DNA from: Rhizophagus irregularis | Taxonomy: Eukaryota; Glomeromycota; Glomeromycetes; Glomerales; Glomeraceae | Assembly: GCF_026210795.1 (NCBI RefSeq) | Contig: NC_089438.1 | Location: 4,795,501 to 4,859,500 of the forward strand | Reading direction: 5' to 3' | Length of the DNA stretch: 64,000 bases | The notes under the pieces: model-generated | What the model was told of the DNA's origin: nothing | Seen by the model: the letters and a program-made list of their open reading frames with translations, nothing else | Database searches by the model: none | Translations under genes and position numbers: made by a program | Shown: piece by piece, positions 12,461 through 23,227 of the stretch | Numbering within the stretch: the stretch's first letter is position 1 | How the letters are laid out: the number at the start of each line of letters is the position of its first letter

Positions 12461-14761
12461 ATGACTGATCACATAGAAGATTCAACCATTAAAATGAAAA
12501 ATAGAGGAGGTCGGCCACCTAATAGCATTTGGGAAGATATTAATAAAGGAGAAGCTGTTGGTTCTGGCAAATTTGCCGCCTCCTGCAAGTACTGTAAGAA
12601 TACATGGTCACGCGGTGAAGTTTCAAAGCTCGAAGAGCATCTTTCAAACCATTGTCCAGATGCGCCAGCAGCAGTTGTTAGAAGGTATATGACTAAAGTA
12701 ATGGAACGGCAAGATAAGTCCAAGTCATCCAAAAAAAGAAAATACTCTGAAGGTCAAAGTAACATGGATGATTACCATGATTCAACAGAGCTTAACGAAC
12801 AAAGATGTACACGAATTAATCGTGCATTAGTTAAATTTTTTATTGCGTGCGGAATTGCGTTTAGAGTAGTGGAACATCCCTTTTTCATCAATTTTATAAA
12901 AGAGCTTAATGCCGGGTACAATACACCAACAAGGGAAGTATTAGTAAATCAACTACTTGAACGTGAATTAGCTCAAGTGAACTTCAAAGTTAATTCTGAG
13001 CTTGAAAAGGAAACGAATTTAACGTTAGGTTTGTTAAATTAAATAGGCTATCATACGTCATTTTTATTTAATCTTACTTACTATATAATATTAATTTATA
13101 ATTTAGCCTTTGATGGTTGGACGTCTGGTACACATCGTTCAATTTGGAACTTCATTGTAATGACTCCGTCGCGTAAAGAATATCTTTATCAACTTTCTGA
13201 TTTGTCTGAAAATTCGCACACTGCAGAATATCTAGTTACGGTAATTGAAAAGGTTATAGAAGGTATTGGAGAAGATCGAATATGTGTTGTAGTTTCCGAT
13301 AATGCGGCCAATGTTCGTAATGCACGAAAAATTATACATGAGAATCATCCAAAGATTGAGAATGTGCGATGCGTTGCACATTCTATCAATTTAATTGCAT
13401 GCGACATCGTCAAGGAGAAGTTTGGGGAACGTTTATTAAAACGTGTTAATATTTTGACAACCTTTTTTAGAAGTTCTCATCAGGCTAATGCAAAACTTGC
13501 TCAAATAATTAAAGAAAAAGGAATTAGTGGAGGAGGATTAAAATTATATTGCAAGACACGCTGGACTACTGCTAGTGAATCCGTAAATTCAGTAATAAAT
13601 TTGGAATCAGCACTAGAAGAAATGGCCAGCGATCACGATAAAGTGCTAACAAATGATAAAATAAAACTGATTATTCAATCGAGAATTTTTTTTTCAAATT
13701 TACGAGTTCTTGGATTTGTTCTGGATCCTCTAAGAAAAGCGGTACTTTCATTAGAATCGAGAAGAGCTACACTTGCAGATTGTTTCCTGAGCTTGGCAAG
13801 ACTTGCAGCTACATTAAAAAAGTTACCCAAATCATTAAATCCTGCATTCCGAAGTCATTGTATCAAAGTAATAAATGAAAGATTTGATGAATTCGATGAT
13901 GATAAGTATATTACTTGTTTTTTTATGGATCCCAGATTTAGAAACACGCCACTTAAAAAATGCGCCCTCATGAGAATTATCAAATGTGCAGCTTCAATCG
14001 GGAAAAATTTAGGTTTCGACCGTTACGAAGCTGAAACTTTATGTGATCAAATACAGAAATATATTAATGAGCAAGAGCCATTTGACCTAGATATCGGTTT
14101 TGCTAAAGATAATCCCGTGAATTGGTGGAAATATATTAATACCGAACCAGAACCAGATGTCCTGCCAAGAATTGCAAGTTATCTATTTGCAATATGTCCT
14201 AACTCAGCAACTTGCGAACGTGGATTTTCGACTTTAGGATGGCTATTTCATAAACGTCGCTTAAATCTTAATGTGGATAAACTAGAATCCATGTGCAAAT
14301 TAATTTTGTATTGGAAATCCAATTCAAAAACTGAACTTGGATTTTATGGAATTGATCAAAAAAAGAATACTCGTCTTAGTGATGATGAGATCAATATACG
14401 TATTGCAGAAGCTTTTGCAGAAGATGACGATGAGGAATATAATGAGGAGCAAGCTTCTACTCAGAGATTAACTACAAGCGGCGAAACAATACCCGAAGAC
14501 AATTGCCGTGTAGTAATCGAAAGTCTATGGATTGATCAATTTGTTAATTTATCGCATGATTCAATTACTAGTGAAATCGGCGATATTCCAAGAGATATAT
14601 TGGATGATTCAGATGAAAATAATGCGGAAGATGATGAAGTTGATGATAGTGGTAATAACAAGAGACCCGGAGAAGGTGACTATGATTATGATATAGATGA
14701 TGTATTAGGTATGGATGACGGTGATAATAATGACGATAATTATGATGATAATGAGGAATAA
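12461..14761 (+). CDS. hAT-family transposase
   Basis: Exons 12461-13028 and 13107-14761 (78-bp GT-AG intron) give 740 residues without a stop. The N-terminus has a BED-type zinc finger: CKYC followed by HLSNHC. The RNase H-like catalytic core follows, with LAFDGWTSGT (D192), VVSDNAAN (D254) and the CVAHSINLIACDI helix. The C-terminal hAT dimerisation block SATCERGFSTLGWLFHKRR (E about 559) is followed by an unusually long acidic tail rich in D and N. The N-terminus also carries the AT-hook-like RGGRPP. It should bind element ends and catalyse excision and insertion. It is the only intact transposase in the window. Confidence 0.93.
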
Positions 14762-14937
14762 TAATAATGAGAAATAATTACAATAGTTAATCCAATGAGA
14801 ATTAATTCTAATATCATGTAATTTAAATAATGATACTATTTAGGAAATAAATGATGTAATTATGCAGGGCAAAATATTCGCGATCAAAGTCCAGTTAACA
14901 TATAATTATGCAGGCAATGCAGGCAATTGTAATTTTA

Positions 14938-15092
14938 TATTATATTTTAAAACATTGCAATTTAATTAAGGAATAAGGATAAGCATATTATATTTTAAAA
15001 ATAGTGCAATTTAATTAAGGAATAAGGATAAGCATATTATATTTTAAAAATAGTGCAATTTAATTAAGGAATAAGGATAAGCATATTATATT
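14938..15092. repeat. 49-bp tandem repeat downstream of the hAT transposase
   Basis: TTTAATTAAGGAATAAGGAT occurs three times with 49-bp spacing. It is non-coding and lies in the transposase 3' region. Confidence 0.8.
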
Positions 15093-15430
15093 AGAATCAA
15101 TAAGTTTTAAGGACTTCGTTAATTAAATTTATTACATTAGATCAATAAATTTTAAGAACTGCGTTACAAAAAAAAATTTAGAACTGCGTTAATTAAATTT
15201 ATTACATTAGAATCAAAACTGTGTTTATTTTGTTACAAATACTTTAATTATGTAGAATGTTATTATGTTCATCAGTTCATGTTTTAAACATTATAACGAA
15301 TTTTAAAATTATTATAAATATTATGAAATTTGAATTTTTTTTTCGCAATTCAAAACCAAATTGTATTTTAATTTTCAAATTGTATTTAATTTTCAAATTT
15401 CAAGTTACGAAAAAATCATAAAAATAAAAA

Positions 15431-16081
15431 ATGGCAGCATTAGTACCTTTTGTCCCACCGCCACCACCAGTATTCCAATGGACGATTAATGCAGCTAGGC
15501 AATTAATCGCGAAGCGGAAAAACTTACATCAGCAATTCAAAAGAATTGCAAACCGTCATCATGTAAATGCATGGACAATAATAGCAAATAGGGTGTTCGT
15601 TGCAACGGGATTTGCAGCGACACCCAGGCAATGCCAAACAAAATGGAATGCCCTCAAACGAGGTTATGAAAACCTCAGTAGGATAATAAATAATAATGAT
15701 GACGACATTCCTATTATAAGCCCAAATAGTTTCGATAGAGCGTGTTTTGCTGATATGAACGATGAATTCTGGTTACAAACCGGTAATTATTATTAATTAT
15801 TATTTTAAATTAATTTTATTTAGGCAATTCATTCAATTCATTAATATTTTTATTGGATTTTAGATCTGTTTAGATGAGAGTATCGACGGCAGCATGCTGC
15901 GCATGATCGACGTCGATATGAATATAGATTGCGAAGGGAAAGAAGAAGGTCGCGATCTAGGTCTCGATCAAGAAGTAGATCAAGAAGTAGAGATAGAAGA
16001 CGAGATAGAAGTAGAGATAGAAGACGGGACAGAAGTAGAGATAGAAGAAGAGGTAGAAGCAGGTCCCCACATAGAAGATAA
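15431..16081 (+). pseudogene. SANT/Myb-like DNA-binding protein with RS/RD-rich tail, one nonsense codon
   Basis: Exon 15431-15782 encodes a proline-rich start and a trihelical SANT/Myb-like domain (WTINAARQLIAKRK, PRQCQTKWNALKRGYENL). An 81-bp GT-AG intron leads to exon 15864-16081. In the continuing frame this reads as a long RS/RD dipeptide tail ending SRSPHRR and a stop at 16079. One TGA at 15875-15877, probably from CGA, interrupts it four codons into the exon. Using a later acceptor (after 15873) avoids the stop but gives an acidic E/V-rich tail in another frame. The gene is co-packaged with the hAT transposase. Confidence 0.6.
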
Positions 16082-17679
16082 AGATATTATTAAATTTTAA
16101 TTTTTATTATATTTTTAATCGTGTATTTTATTAGTTTAATATTAAATATTATAAAATAAATATTTACATACAAAAAATCATATTGTCTTTAATCTTTATT
16201 CTTATAAATTGTTTAAATGCCGAAACTCTAATTAAATCATATAGAAAGTATTGCCGAAATGCCGAAACAGTTTCGGCAAGTTACGGCAGTTTCGCGATTT
16301 TGATAGGTTTCGCAGTTTCGGCATTTCTTGATGATTTCGCGAAACTAGTTTCAGCAGTTTCGCGTACGCCATTCTGCCGAAACCCTCTAGTTTCGGCAAG
16401 CAACCTTAACTAAGACGGACCGGTCCGTCTTTTTATGGTGTAGGACCGTAGGACCGCGGTCTTCTAGGACCGATGACCATCTTTAGGTTGAGCGTCCTCC
16501 ATAAGTCGCGAAGATCACAAACACAACTGAAAAAAAGTGGAAAAAGTGACGAGGACAGTCGCAGAGTTCACAACAACAGTCGCGTACAAAATGTAAAATT
16601 GTCGAATTTTTTCCTTTATCATCATGTTAATGATTTATGCTAATTTTCTTATATATTTATCATTTAAGAAAAAATTGCGTCGAATTAAGGCTGCAAAGGA
16701 TCTTTATAGGAAAAGTGACAAAAGAATAATTGGTTATGAAAAACGCCAATTATTAAAAATGTTGGCAAATCGATCTTACCACTCGCCAGAAATCAGTGAG
16801 TCAGATGAAGAGAATCCAGATAAGACGATCGTATGCGTCTATGATTATTCTTGGCGATCACAAGAGGTTTATACTTCGATATTTATTATACTTCGATATT
16901 TATTATACTTCGATATTTATTCTTTGATATTTATACTTCGATTTATCACTCTCGTTCCTTTCTTTATTTTGTATTTATTATATTTATATTGTCTTTTTTA
17001 GCTAAAAAATTTACTTCAAAACGTCATCGACTCACATTCGGCAGATATTCAAATGGCAAAATTACAACGACCTTGCCAGTATGATGATGAAGTTCAACAC
17101 TTTGACCGAATGCACCCTGAAGATGCTCCACAATGGTCATATGTCGAGCAAGAGGATTTTATATATGATACGGAAATCGATAGTAGAAGTGGTTTTGACG
17201 AAGATGAAGACTATGGTGAAGAAACGGAAGAGGTGTTAATCGATAGTCAAAAAAGTGCAGCCGGTGATGATTTAGCTGAATGAAGCGGGACTATCGATTA
17301 CATTTATTTTAAATTTTTTTTTTTCATGTATTATTTCTGATAATTAATATATAACGATAATAAATTTAAATCGAATTTTCTATATATAATAATTTTCTGA
17401 ATTTAGTATGATTTAGTTCTGATTTATGTCCAATTTAAGTTCCGAAGTACATCTGATTGACTGTACGAATTTAGTATGATTTAGTTCTGATTTATGTCCG
17501 ATTTAAGTTCCGAAGTACATCTGATTGGCAGTCAATCGGATAACAATCGGAATATATTTTTTTGTAAAAATCGGACATATTTCAGCCATAATTTGACCTA
17601 AAATCGGATATCTGATTTTTAGCCGATTTGCCTTATTTCGACTAGTGACACTAGCATAACAGACTGTTGATAGCTTTGC

Positions 17680-20136
17680 TCAATGAGCGTTATCTTAGGA
17701 CAGAATTTACTTTCAGTCGGAGACGCAAACAAGTACCACGAGCTATATTATTATGTATTACTGTGGTCATCTGGAGACGTTGAAGAAAAGACGCATCATA
17801 AAGTATTAGTCTACTTAGTACCCTCTAGTTCTGACGCAGTGGGATCTTTTCTAGACCACAGGAAATAATAAGGATATCAGATTCCCATTCATAGACGGGA
17901 TTATCTCTTTCCGAGAATGCAAATAGTTTGCCGATAGAGTTCTAAGTGATAGTGTAACTGGAGGTTATCCCCTTCCTTCTCGACTTCCTTATCTGAATCC
18001 CATACATCTTGCGTAGGATAGAGTTTATGAAAGTCAGACTCCTCTTGATGAATAGTCCCCTGTCTTTTTCTCTACTAAGGGAATCCACATTTACCTTTCT
18101 TACCTCAAACTCGTACAAGAACTTGTCCATGTGTTTCTTAATGGCGGGCAGCGACTCACGTATATTCTTTTCCAGCAGGTCATCTTGGATACTATTTTTG
18201 TCTCATATACATTGAAAACCGCACCTACGTAGGAGTCCAATAGCAAGACAATGGGACTGGTATGCATATGTTTTTCGCTCATTCACCAGGTCATGTCCTT
18301 CCTTAGCATTGCTAACGGTATCTGAGGAAGAAGCATCACCATTCCATCCCCAGTATATCTGTGTACCTCTTAAGCTCATGATCTCGCATTTTTAGGAGTG
18401 CCTCGTCTACTGTTTTTCCACGGGTTATATTCTCCAGGTTAGTAAAAACTTGTTTGACAGCTGGTTTGGAATAGTTTTTGACGAACTCTGGAGAAATTTC
18501 TTCTCCGAAGTCATAGAAGTTAAGTAAGTTGAATTTTTTGAAGGAATTCTTTTCCTGAACAGTCACGTCCTCTTCATTTTCAAGCCGTTCATAGATGTCG
18601 AAGGCATGGACATCAGTTATTTTTGGAGACGAGGCCACAGCCTCACAATGGGCATTTTCCAGGTCAGTCTTAATCATCCGGAAAGAGGTTTGGTGGGCTT
18701 TGACATCATCAGGATCATGTGTGGGCAACACATTTACTCTAGCCCCAGTATAAGCAACAAGGTCCACGAATCTATACATGAAATCATTTTTTGACAAGTT
18801 CTTAACACGCTCGTTCTCTAGCCATAGATGGAAATAATCAGACTTGTAGAAATGAATCCCCCATTCACGGTATGCTCAAACTGTAATGCCACATCAGAAA
18901 CGGTCTGATACAGTCCAGTGCGTTTATCATGCAACTGCTGAGAAATCGCATCGGTGGTGACAGGCAGAGAATGACACGTATTTACCAGCCTAAAACAAAT
19001 AAAGTGTTCACGAGTACTAAGGTTACGAACCCGTGCTAACATCTGACGACAAGTCTCAACGTCGCAGGAATTGTCGGTGAAACAGGCGAAAATAGCATCG
19101 AAGTGTACGGATTCAAAACTAATATCAGCAGAGACAGTGGGAGTATAAATAAGGACATCAAGTTCGCTCCAGTAGGTGTGGATGTCACCAAAGTGTTCTT
19201 TCTTTTTCGAAGGGAGGGTCTCATTGCTATATAGCTCTATTTTTTTACCAGAGAACCGACTGCGTAGTAATTCTTCGATAGCCTTGGCATCCTTAAGACA
19301 ATTCATGGGAATAACTATTTTTTGCCCACTGCTGAGGGCCTTCAAAATAGATCCTATCCAGTCACCGAAAATAGTAGTAAAAAAGAACTGGTCGTCTCGT
19401 GCGAGAGAAAACTGGTTCCAGTGCAGATGCATAGGCTTACCTCTCATCAGCTGTAAGGTGTTGTGAGTGTGAAGGTCCAGGTTGGCATCCATACAGATCA
19501 CATGCCGTGCTGTTTGTAGCATCCACCTAAAAGCAGCAAACGCTGAACTGAAGTGTTTATGGAGTCCACTACTGAACTGAGCGAGAGTAGACTCGACTTC
19601 ATCAATAACAAGCAAATCAATAGGCTCGTAATTGGAAGGAATAGAAATCTGGTGTAGAGACTCAACCTGTACAATAACACAAGAGAACTTGGTCTGATTG
19701 ATCTCACAGGTGGAAATGTCTTTGTACGAAGTAAAATCGGGGAACAATTGTTAGAGAGACTGGGTAAAGGTTTGTCTAAAAGTGACAAATCGAATAACGG
19801 GATTTTTTCCAGTGTTGCATGGGAAATAGTTGTCAAGATAACGTCAAAGAGTCTTAGTTTTGCCTAGGCCCATGTGACCCCTGATCAGCAAAGTGTGGAC
19901 AAGCTCATAATTTCGCATAGAGTCCTGAGAGTAGATATTTTTATTCTCTTCTGGAATAAAATAACTGACAGACGTGTCAACAGTATGTTTAGGATCGATA
20001 CTTTGTCTTGGATGCCTCAGACACGTGTAGACAAAAGTACTTGCCTAGAATTGCTGGGAGCATTGGGAGACGGTTTATGCTGCTCCATTGAAATGGGAAT
20101 GTAACTATTAGCTGTACTGTTCTTAGGGATATCCAT
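17680..20136 (-). pseudogene. Herpes-type replication origin-binding helicase (UL9/OBP-like), degenerate
   Basis: Start ATG is at 20136. The superfamily 2 helicase parts are in order: Walker A GHMGLGKTKT (about 19870), Walker B LLVIDEVES, TPTVSADISF and the QMLARVRN motif VI. A C-terminal region runs down to about 17680. The gene carries in-frame stops at 20016, 19844 and 19751 and frameshifts near 18862 and again near 18340. Intact relatives unwind viral origins, and homologues are multicopy in Rhizophagus-type genomes. Whether it came from a virus or a transposon is not shown here. The right end of the CACTA element abuts its 3' end and may have truncated it. Confidence 0.75.
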
Positions 20137-20154
20137 GTAGCTTTTGTGATCGAA

Positions 20155-20190
20155 AAGTATTATCCTAAAAAATCGCATTACTTCAAAAGG
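20155..20190 (-). promoter_or_regulatory. Conserved block upstream of OBP-like start codons
   Basis: AAAAAATCGCATTACTT followed by AAAAGG lies just upstream of the OBP start at 20136 and again upstream of the OBP-like remnant at 32193 (about 32203-32223). Conservation outside the coding part suggests either a promoter element or simple common descent of the copies. A TATA-like stretch (CTATTTATAG) lies further upstream near 20265. Confidence 0.4.
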
Positions 20191-20299
20191 GTGAAAAAAT
20201 TGCGATGACAGAGAGAAGGAAAAAAAGAAAATGCGTGTATTCTACCTGTGAAATTAACATCTCTCTATTTATAGTGTCAGGGTCTCACTGGATAGAAGT

Positions 20300-22730
20300 T
20301 AATCAATGTGTCCCATTGATATTCGTATTCCATTTCTTTACTAATTATGTATGCGGAAATATCATATAACACGTAATAATTACCATAAAAGTAACAAAAA
20401 ACGTTTGTTAAATTATTATTAACTAGTTTGTAATGTGCTCCTAGCAAGACTCCTATAATTGCAGTAATATATAATACCTTCTACCATGTCATTAATTCTC
20501 CAATAATGTGCCAGTTGCCCCACCCTTTGGGTACGAAGTAGAAACCTATGTTCCTAATGTTATTACAATTTTTTTGTGAACAAAGAGGGAAAGAACAGTA
20601 AAGAATAATTGGTAAAGATAACGATGGACAGGAATCCACAACAGTATTGAAACGGCTAGTATGGCAAAAGAAAATGTCTGAAATAATAAATATACGTACC
20701 TAAAGAAATCTCTTCGGAATGTAAGAAAATTGTTTGTTATCAACGTAACCTTATTCTAGTACTTCATTTGTGTTAAAGACAGGATTAAAGATATTTATGT
20801 ACTAATAATTGTTATCAGGCTATTAGTAATTCGGACTCCATTATTCCATTCGTTTATATGTCACTATAGGTAGCCGAAATTTCTGTGAAAGTCACGTGAT
20901 TAAAATCGTGAATTTTATTCACAATTTTGATAAAACCTATGTGAACCAGTTCGTCGATTAATTTTATTGATTACCAATCTCCACAAGTGTACCTTATTAC
21001 CTTCCGTTACAAATAAACAGTAATCGAATTATGCGAACTGGTTTCATCGAATCTTGTTATTAGTTACTTACCATAGAAACATCTCATTTTTTGTGAAACC
21101 ACTAAGAAACTTTATCAATCGTACCAAATTTTGTCATAATGTGTTAATGTTGAATGTCACAAGTAATATAATCAAATACATGAAAATAACAATAATAGAT
21201 AGGAATCAATAACGACGCTAGTAGCAAATTATGATAATCAATGTGGTAAATACGATTACTTAATTTCGTAACTTTGATGGAATACTCTGTGGATAAATAC
21301 TTAGTACGCCACTAAGATAAATAATACAACTGTTTTGCTGAATGTTATTACATAAATCGATAGAGAATGGGTGTTTAAAAGAAGAATTAACAAAAACTTT
21401 TCCAGTACTCGTGATGACAGATCGGCAATAATTTATTCAGGTAGGACTCTGTAATACATAATTGTTGGAGGAATGAGACACTTTTATTGATAAATACCTT
21501 GAGATTGGACACGTGACATCGATACCTAAGGGTCCTATGTCATGTGCTCAATAATATATACTCCAATGGGAAATCTTAACGTGTTCCAGGAGGTATACGC
21601 TACTTATCCTGTTTCCCCTCTTACGTCACACACTGATTTATTTGTTTATGCTTCGATGATCAAATAAACTATACACATTTTCTTTCTTCTTTCTTCCTTT
21701 TTCCTTTTATCCTCTTTCTAAGTAAAATTTTTGAGATGTATAAAGGTATGAAGTAATGTAATTATTAATTTTTATTAAGCTATTTTAGTACTGGAGTTTT
21801 ATAAGAGTTTTTGCTATAAAAATTAGTGCCGCGTTTATTTCTTTAACTTTATAATATAACTACAACAGCTTATTCAAAGCGAACACGTTCTTAAAGGTTA
21901 AGTAAAGTTATTCTGCAGGTATGAGACTATTCAAATATTAATTTTCATCAAAGTTAGTTTGAATATTCGTAAACTACTTATTTTTTTGTAATATTTTATA
22001 TATGCAGATACTTTGTCACGTAATTTAAACACTTTGGTTAAATAAACTAATTTTTGTTGAATAAAAAAAGTTGTTTAATGGATATAAAAGTATTCATATA
22101 TTATGTTAGAGTTAGTATTTATAGAGTTAACCAACGCTTTTTGTAATGAAATTTACCGTGTACATGAACATTTGTTTGTTTATTAGTAAAATTTAATAAA
22201 GAACAAATAAAATAAATAAAATTATAAACTGAAAAGACTGAAATATAACATATTAAGTGTTAAACAAATTTTTTCTTTCTTGCTGTATGTGAAATTAAAT
22301 TTTTTCACTCTTGTTTTTTTTTCACGAAACAAAATATTTTCTAAGACAAAGTTGCACAAGGTTTGTGGCTATGATTATTGAGCCAATCATATTTAAGACA
22401 AAAGGGGAACAGGATAATATCGTATACCCGGGGTACACGTTAAGGATCCCCTACTCCAATTGTTCAGGGTGTCATGTGCAGGGATATGGAATATTGACTG
22501 CGGAACAAGATATTAGTGGATAACGGGATATTGACAAACAGGGTGCTATTCTTCTAAGAATACTTTTATACATCATTGTCAAAGTGGCATCATAACAGTA
22601 TATATTCAATTTCCGGCTGCTGTGGAAGAGTGTAGAGGTAACAGTGCCTACAAAAAAAATATACTTATCTTCTGCATTAATACAAGATAACAGTAAATAT
22701 GTATTGATTAATGTCAATTTCCATTATTGT
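20300..22730. other. Gene-free stretch with a possible solo LTR
   Basis: I see no convincing gene. The plus-strand frame at 22311-22523 has no domain. A unit starting TGTTGGAGGAATGAGACAC at 21463 and ending ACTACAACA at 21867 has the look of a Copia LTR (TG...CA, TATA-like and AATAAA-like motifs). No target duplication matches (ATAAT against GCTTA), so the LTR call is weak. Confidence 0.35.
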
Positions 22731-22732
22731 TA

Positions 22733-22809
22733 CCGCAGAAATATCATGTTGACATACTGAACATTTGTGTAGAGTGTCACGTGACTGGTAGTGAAAATAT
22801 ATTCTGCAG
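22733..22809. mobile_element. Short CCGCAGAA-ended MITE, copy 1
   Basis: It begins CCGCAGAAATATCATG after TTA and ends TTCTGCAG before TAG. It matches the unit at 25563-25637, sharing ATATCATG, TGAACAT, GTGTAGAG and GTCAC. The 3' end has diverged. Confidence 0.55.
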
Positions 22810-23227
22810 TAGCACAGTTATACTGATTTGATTGTGTTCTAAACAAAAAATGGGGACTTAGTTCACAGTCTTGTTCCTCGGAAATCAGTCAAAGACCGCT
22901 CGAAGAGCACTTTTTTGAAGGTTATAATAGACTAAAGATTTTTTGTATACAATGACCACCTTTTCGTTCAATCATGCCTTATTCGCAACGTATAATTGAT
23001 AGTTATCGACAACAAATATTTTATGTCAATAAAACATCCTTACTGGGACTTTCTTGTTTTTTCATATCCATTCTTTAACCATAAAAAAATTCTATCGCCT
23101 TAGATGAATAATAGACAAAGATATACCAAAATCTTCAAAGTTTTCTCCAAATGAAGGATAATATCTACTTCGTACTCTCTAAGTAGGACACGCCGATTAA
23201 GGATCCGAATTTACACTGCTTCTCGGA

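Larger units (their letters stand above)
11953..16408. mobile_element. Inner autonomous-looking hAT transposon
   Basis: The termini are inverted copies of TAAGGTTGCTTGCCGAAAC, each followed by clustered GCCGAAAC motifs (11960-12110 and 16220-16400). It contains a complete hAT transposase and a second SANT/RS-type gene. Flanks share ACTAA in register (5 of 8 positions if the ends are trimmed by one base), a worn 8-bp duplication at best. It is nested in the GGACCG-type hAT, so three transposition layers can be ordered here. Confidence 0.72.
11088..16485. mobile_element. hAT-type element with GGACCG subterminal repeats
   Basis: The ends are inverted copies of TAAAGATGGTCATCGGTCCT. Both flanks carry a perfect 8-bp direct repeat GGTTGAGC (11080-11087 and 16486-16493), diagnostic of hAT transposition. 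Subterminal DNA is packed with GGACCG/CGGTCC on both sides. Without the elements inserted in it, only about 0.7-0.9 kb of its own non-coding sequence remains, so it looks non-autonomous. It interrupts the CACTA accessory gene. The perfect duplication makes it clearly younger than the CACTA copy. Confidence 0.88.
9873..17283 (+). pseudogene. CACTA accessory coiled-coil protein, interrupted by a hAT insertion
   Basis: Exons are 9873-10383, 10453-11087, 16494-16592, 16669-16866 and 17002-17283. The hAT element 11088-16485 plus one 8-bp duplication sits between exon pieces two and three. Skipping it restores phase, and the GT-AG introns then fit with no further frameshift, giving about 574 codons. 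The protein starts with 27- and 30-residue repeats, then a charged coiled coil, a basic patch and an acidic C-terminus. Three in-frame stops remain (TAA 10167, TAA 10257, TGA 10512). It lies beside the transposase like the second gene of other CACTA elements; its role is unknown. Confidence 0.75.
5585..17647. mobile_element. CACTA (CMC/EnSpm) transposon, 12 kb with nested insertions
   Basis: The left end at 5585 reads CACTAGTCGAAATAAGGC and its inverted copy ends at 17647; the terminal repeat runs about 25 bp with one mismatch. CACTA ends and a tnp2-type transposase (6133-9290) together identify the superfamily. Two divergent genes, transposase leftwards and a coiled-coil protein rightwards, share a central promoter region. 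Removing the hAT insertion at 11088-16485 leaves about 6.7 kb. Expected 2-3 bp target duplications are not visible (CAT on the left, ACA on the right), so the site is old or rearranged. Both genes are broken, so this copy is not autonomous. Confidence 0.85.

Noticed and set aside
15894..16100. Acidic E/V/D-rich ORF as an independent gene
   Set aside because: It is the alternative frame of the RS/RD tail exon of the SANT-type gene, with no start context of its own.
21463..21867. Copia-type solo LTR as a firm call
   Set aside because: TG...CA ends and length fit, but the flanking five bases do not match and no internal region is seen; kept only as a possibility in the gene-free entry.
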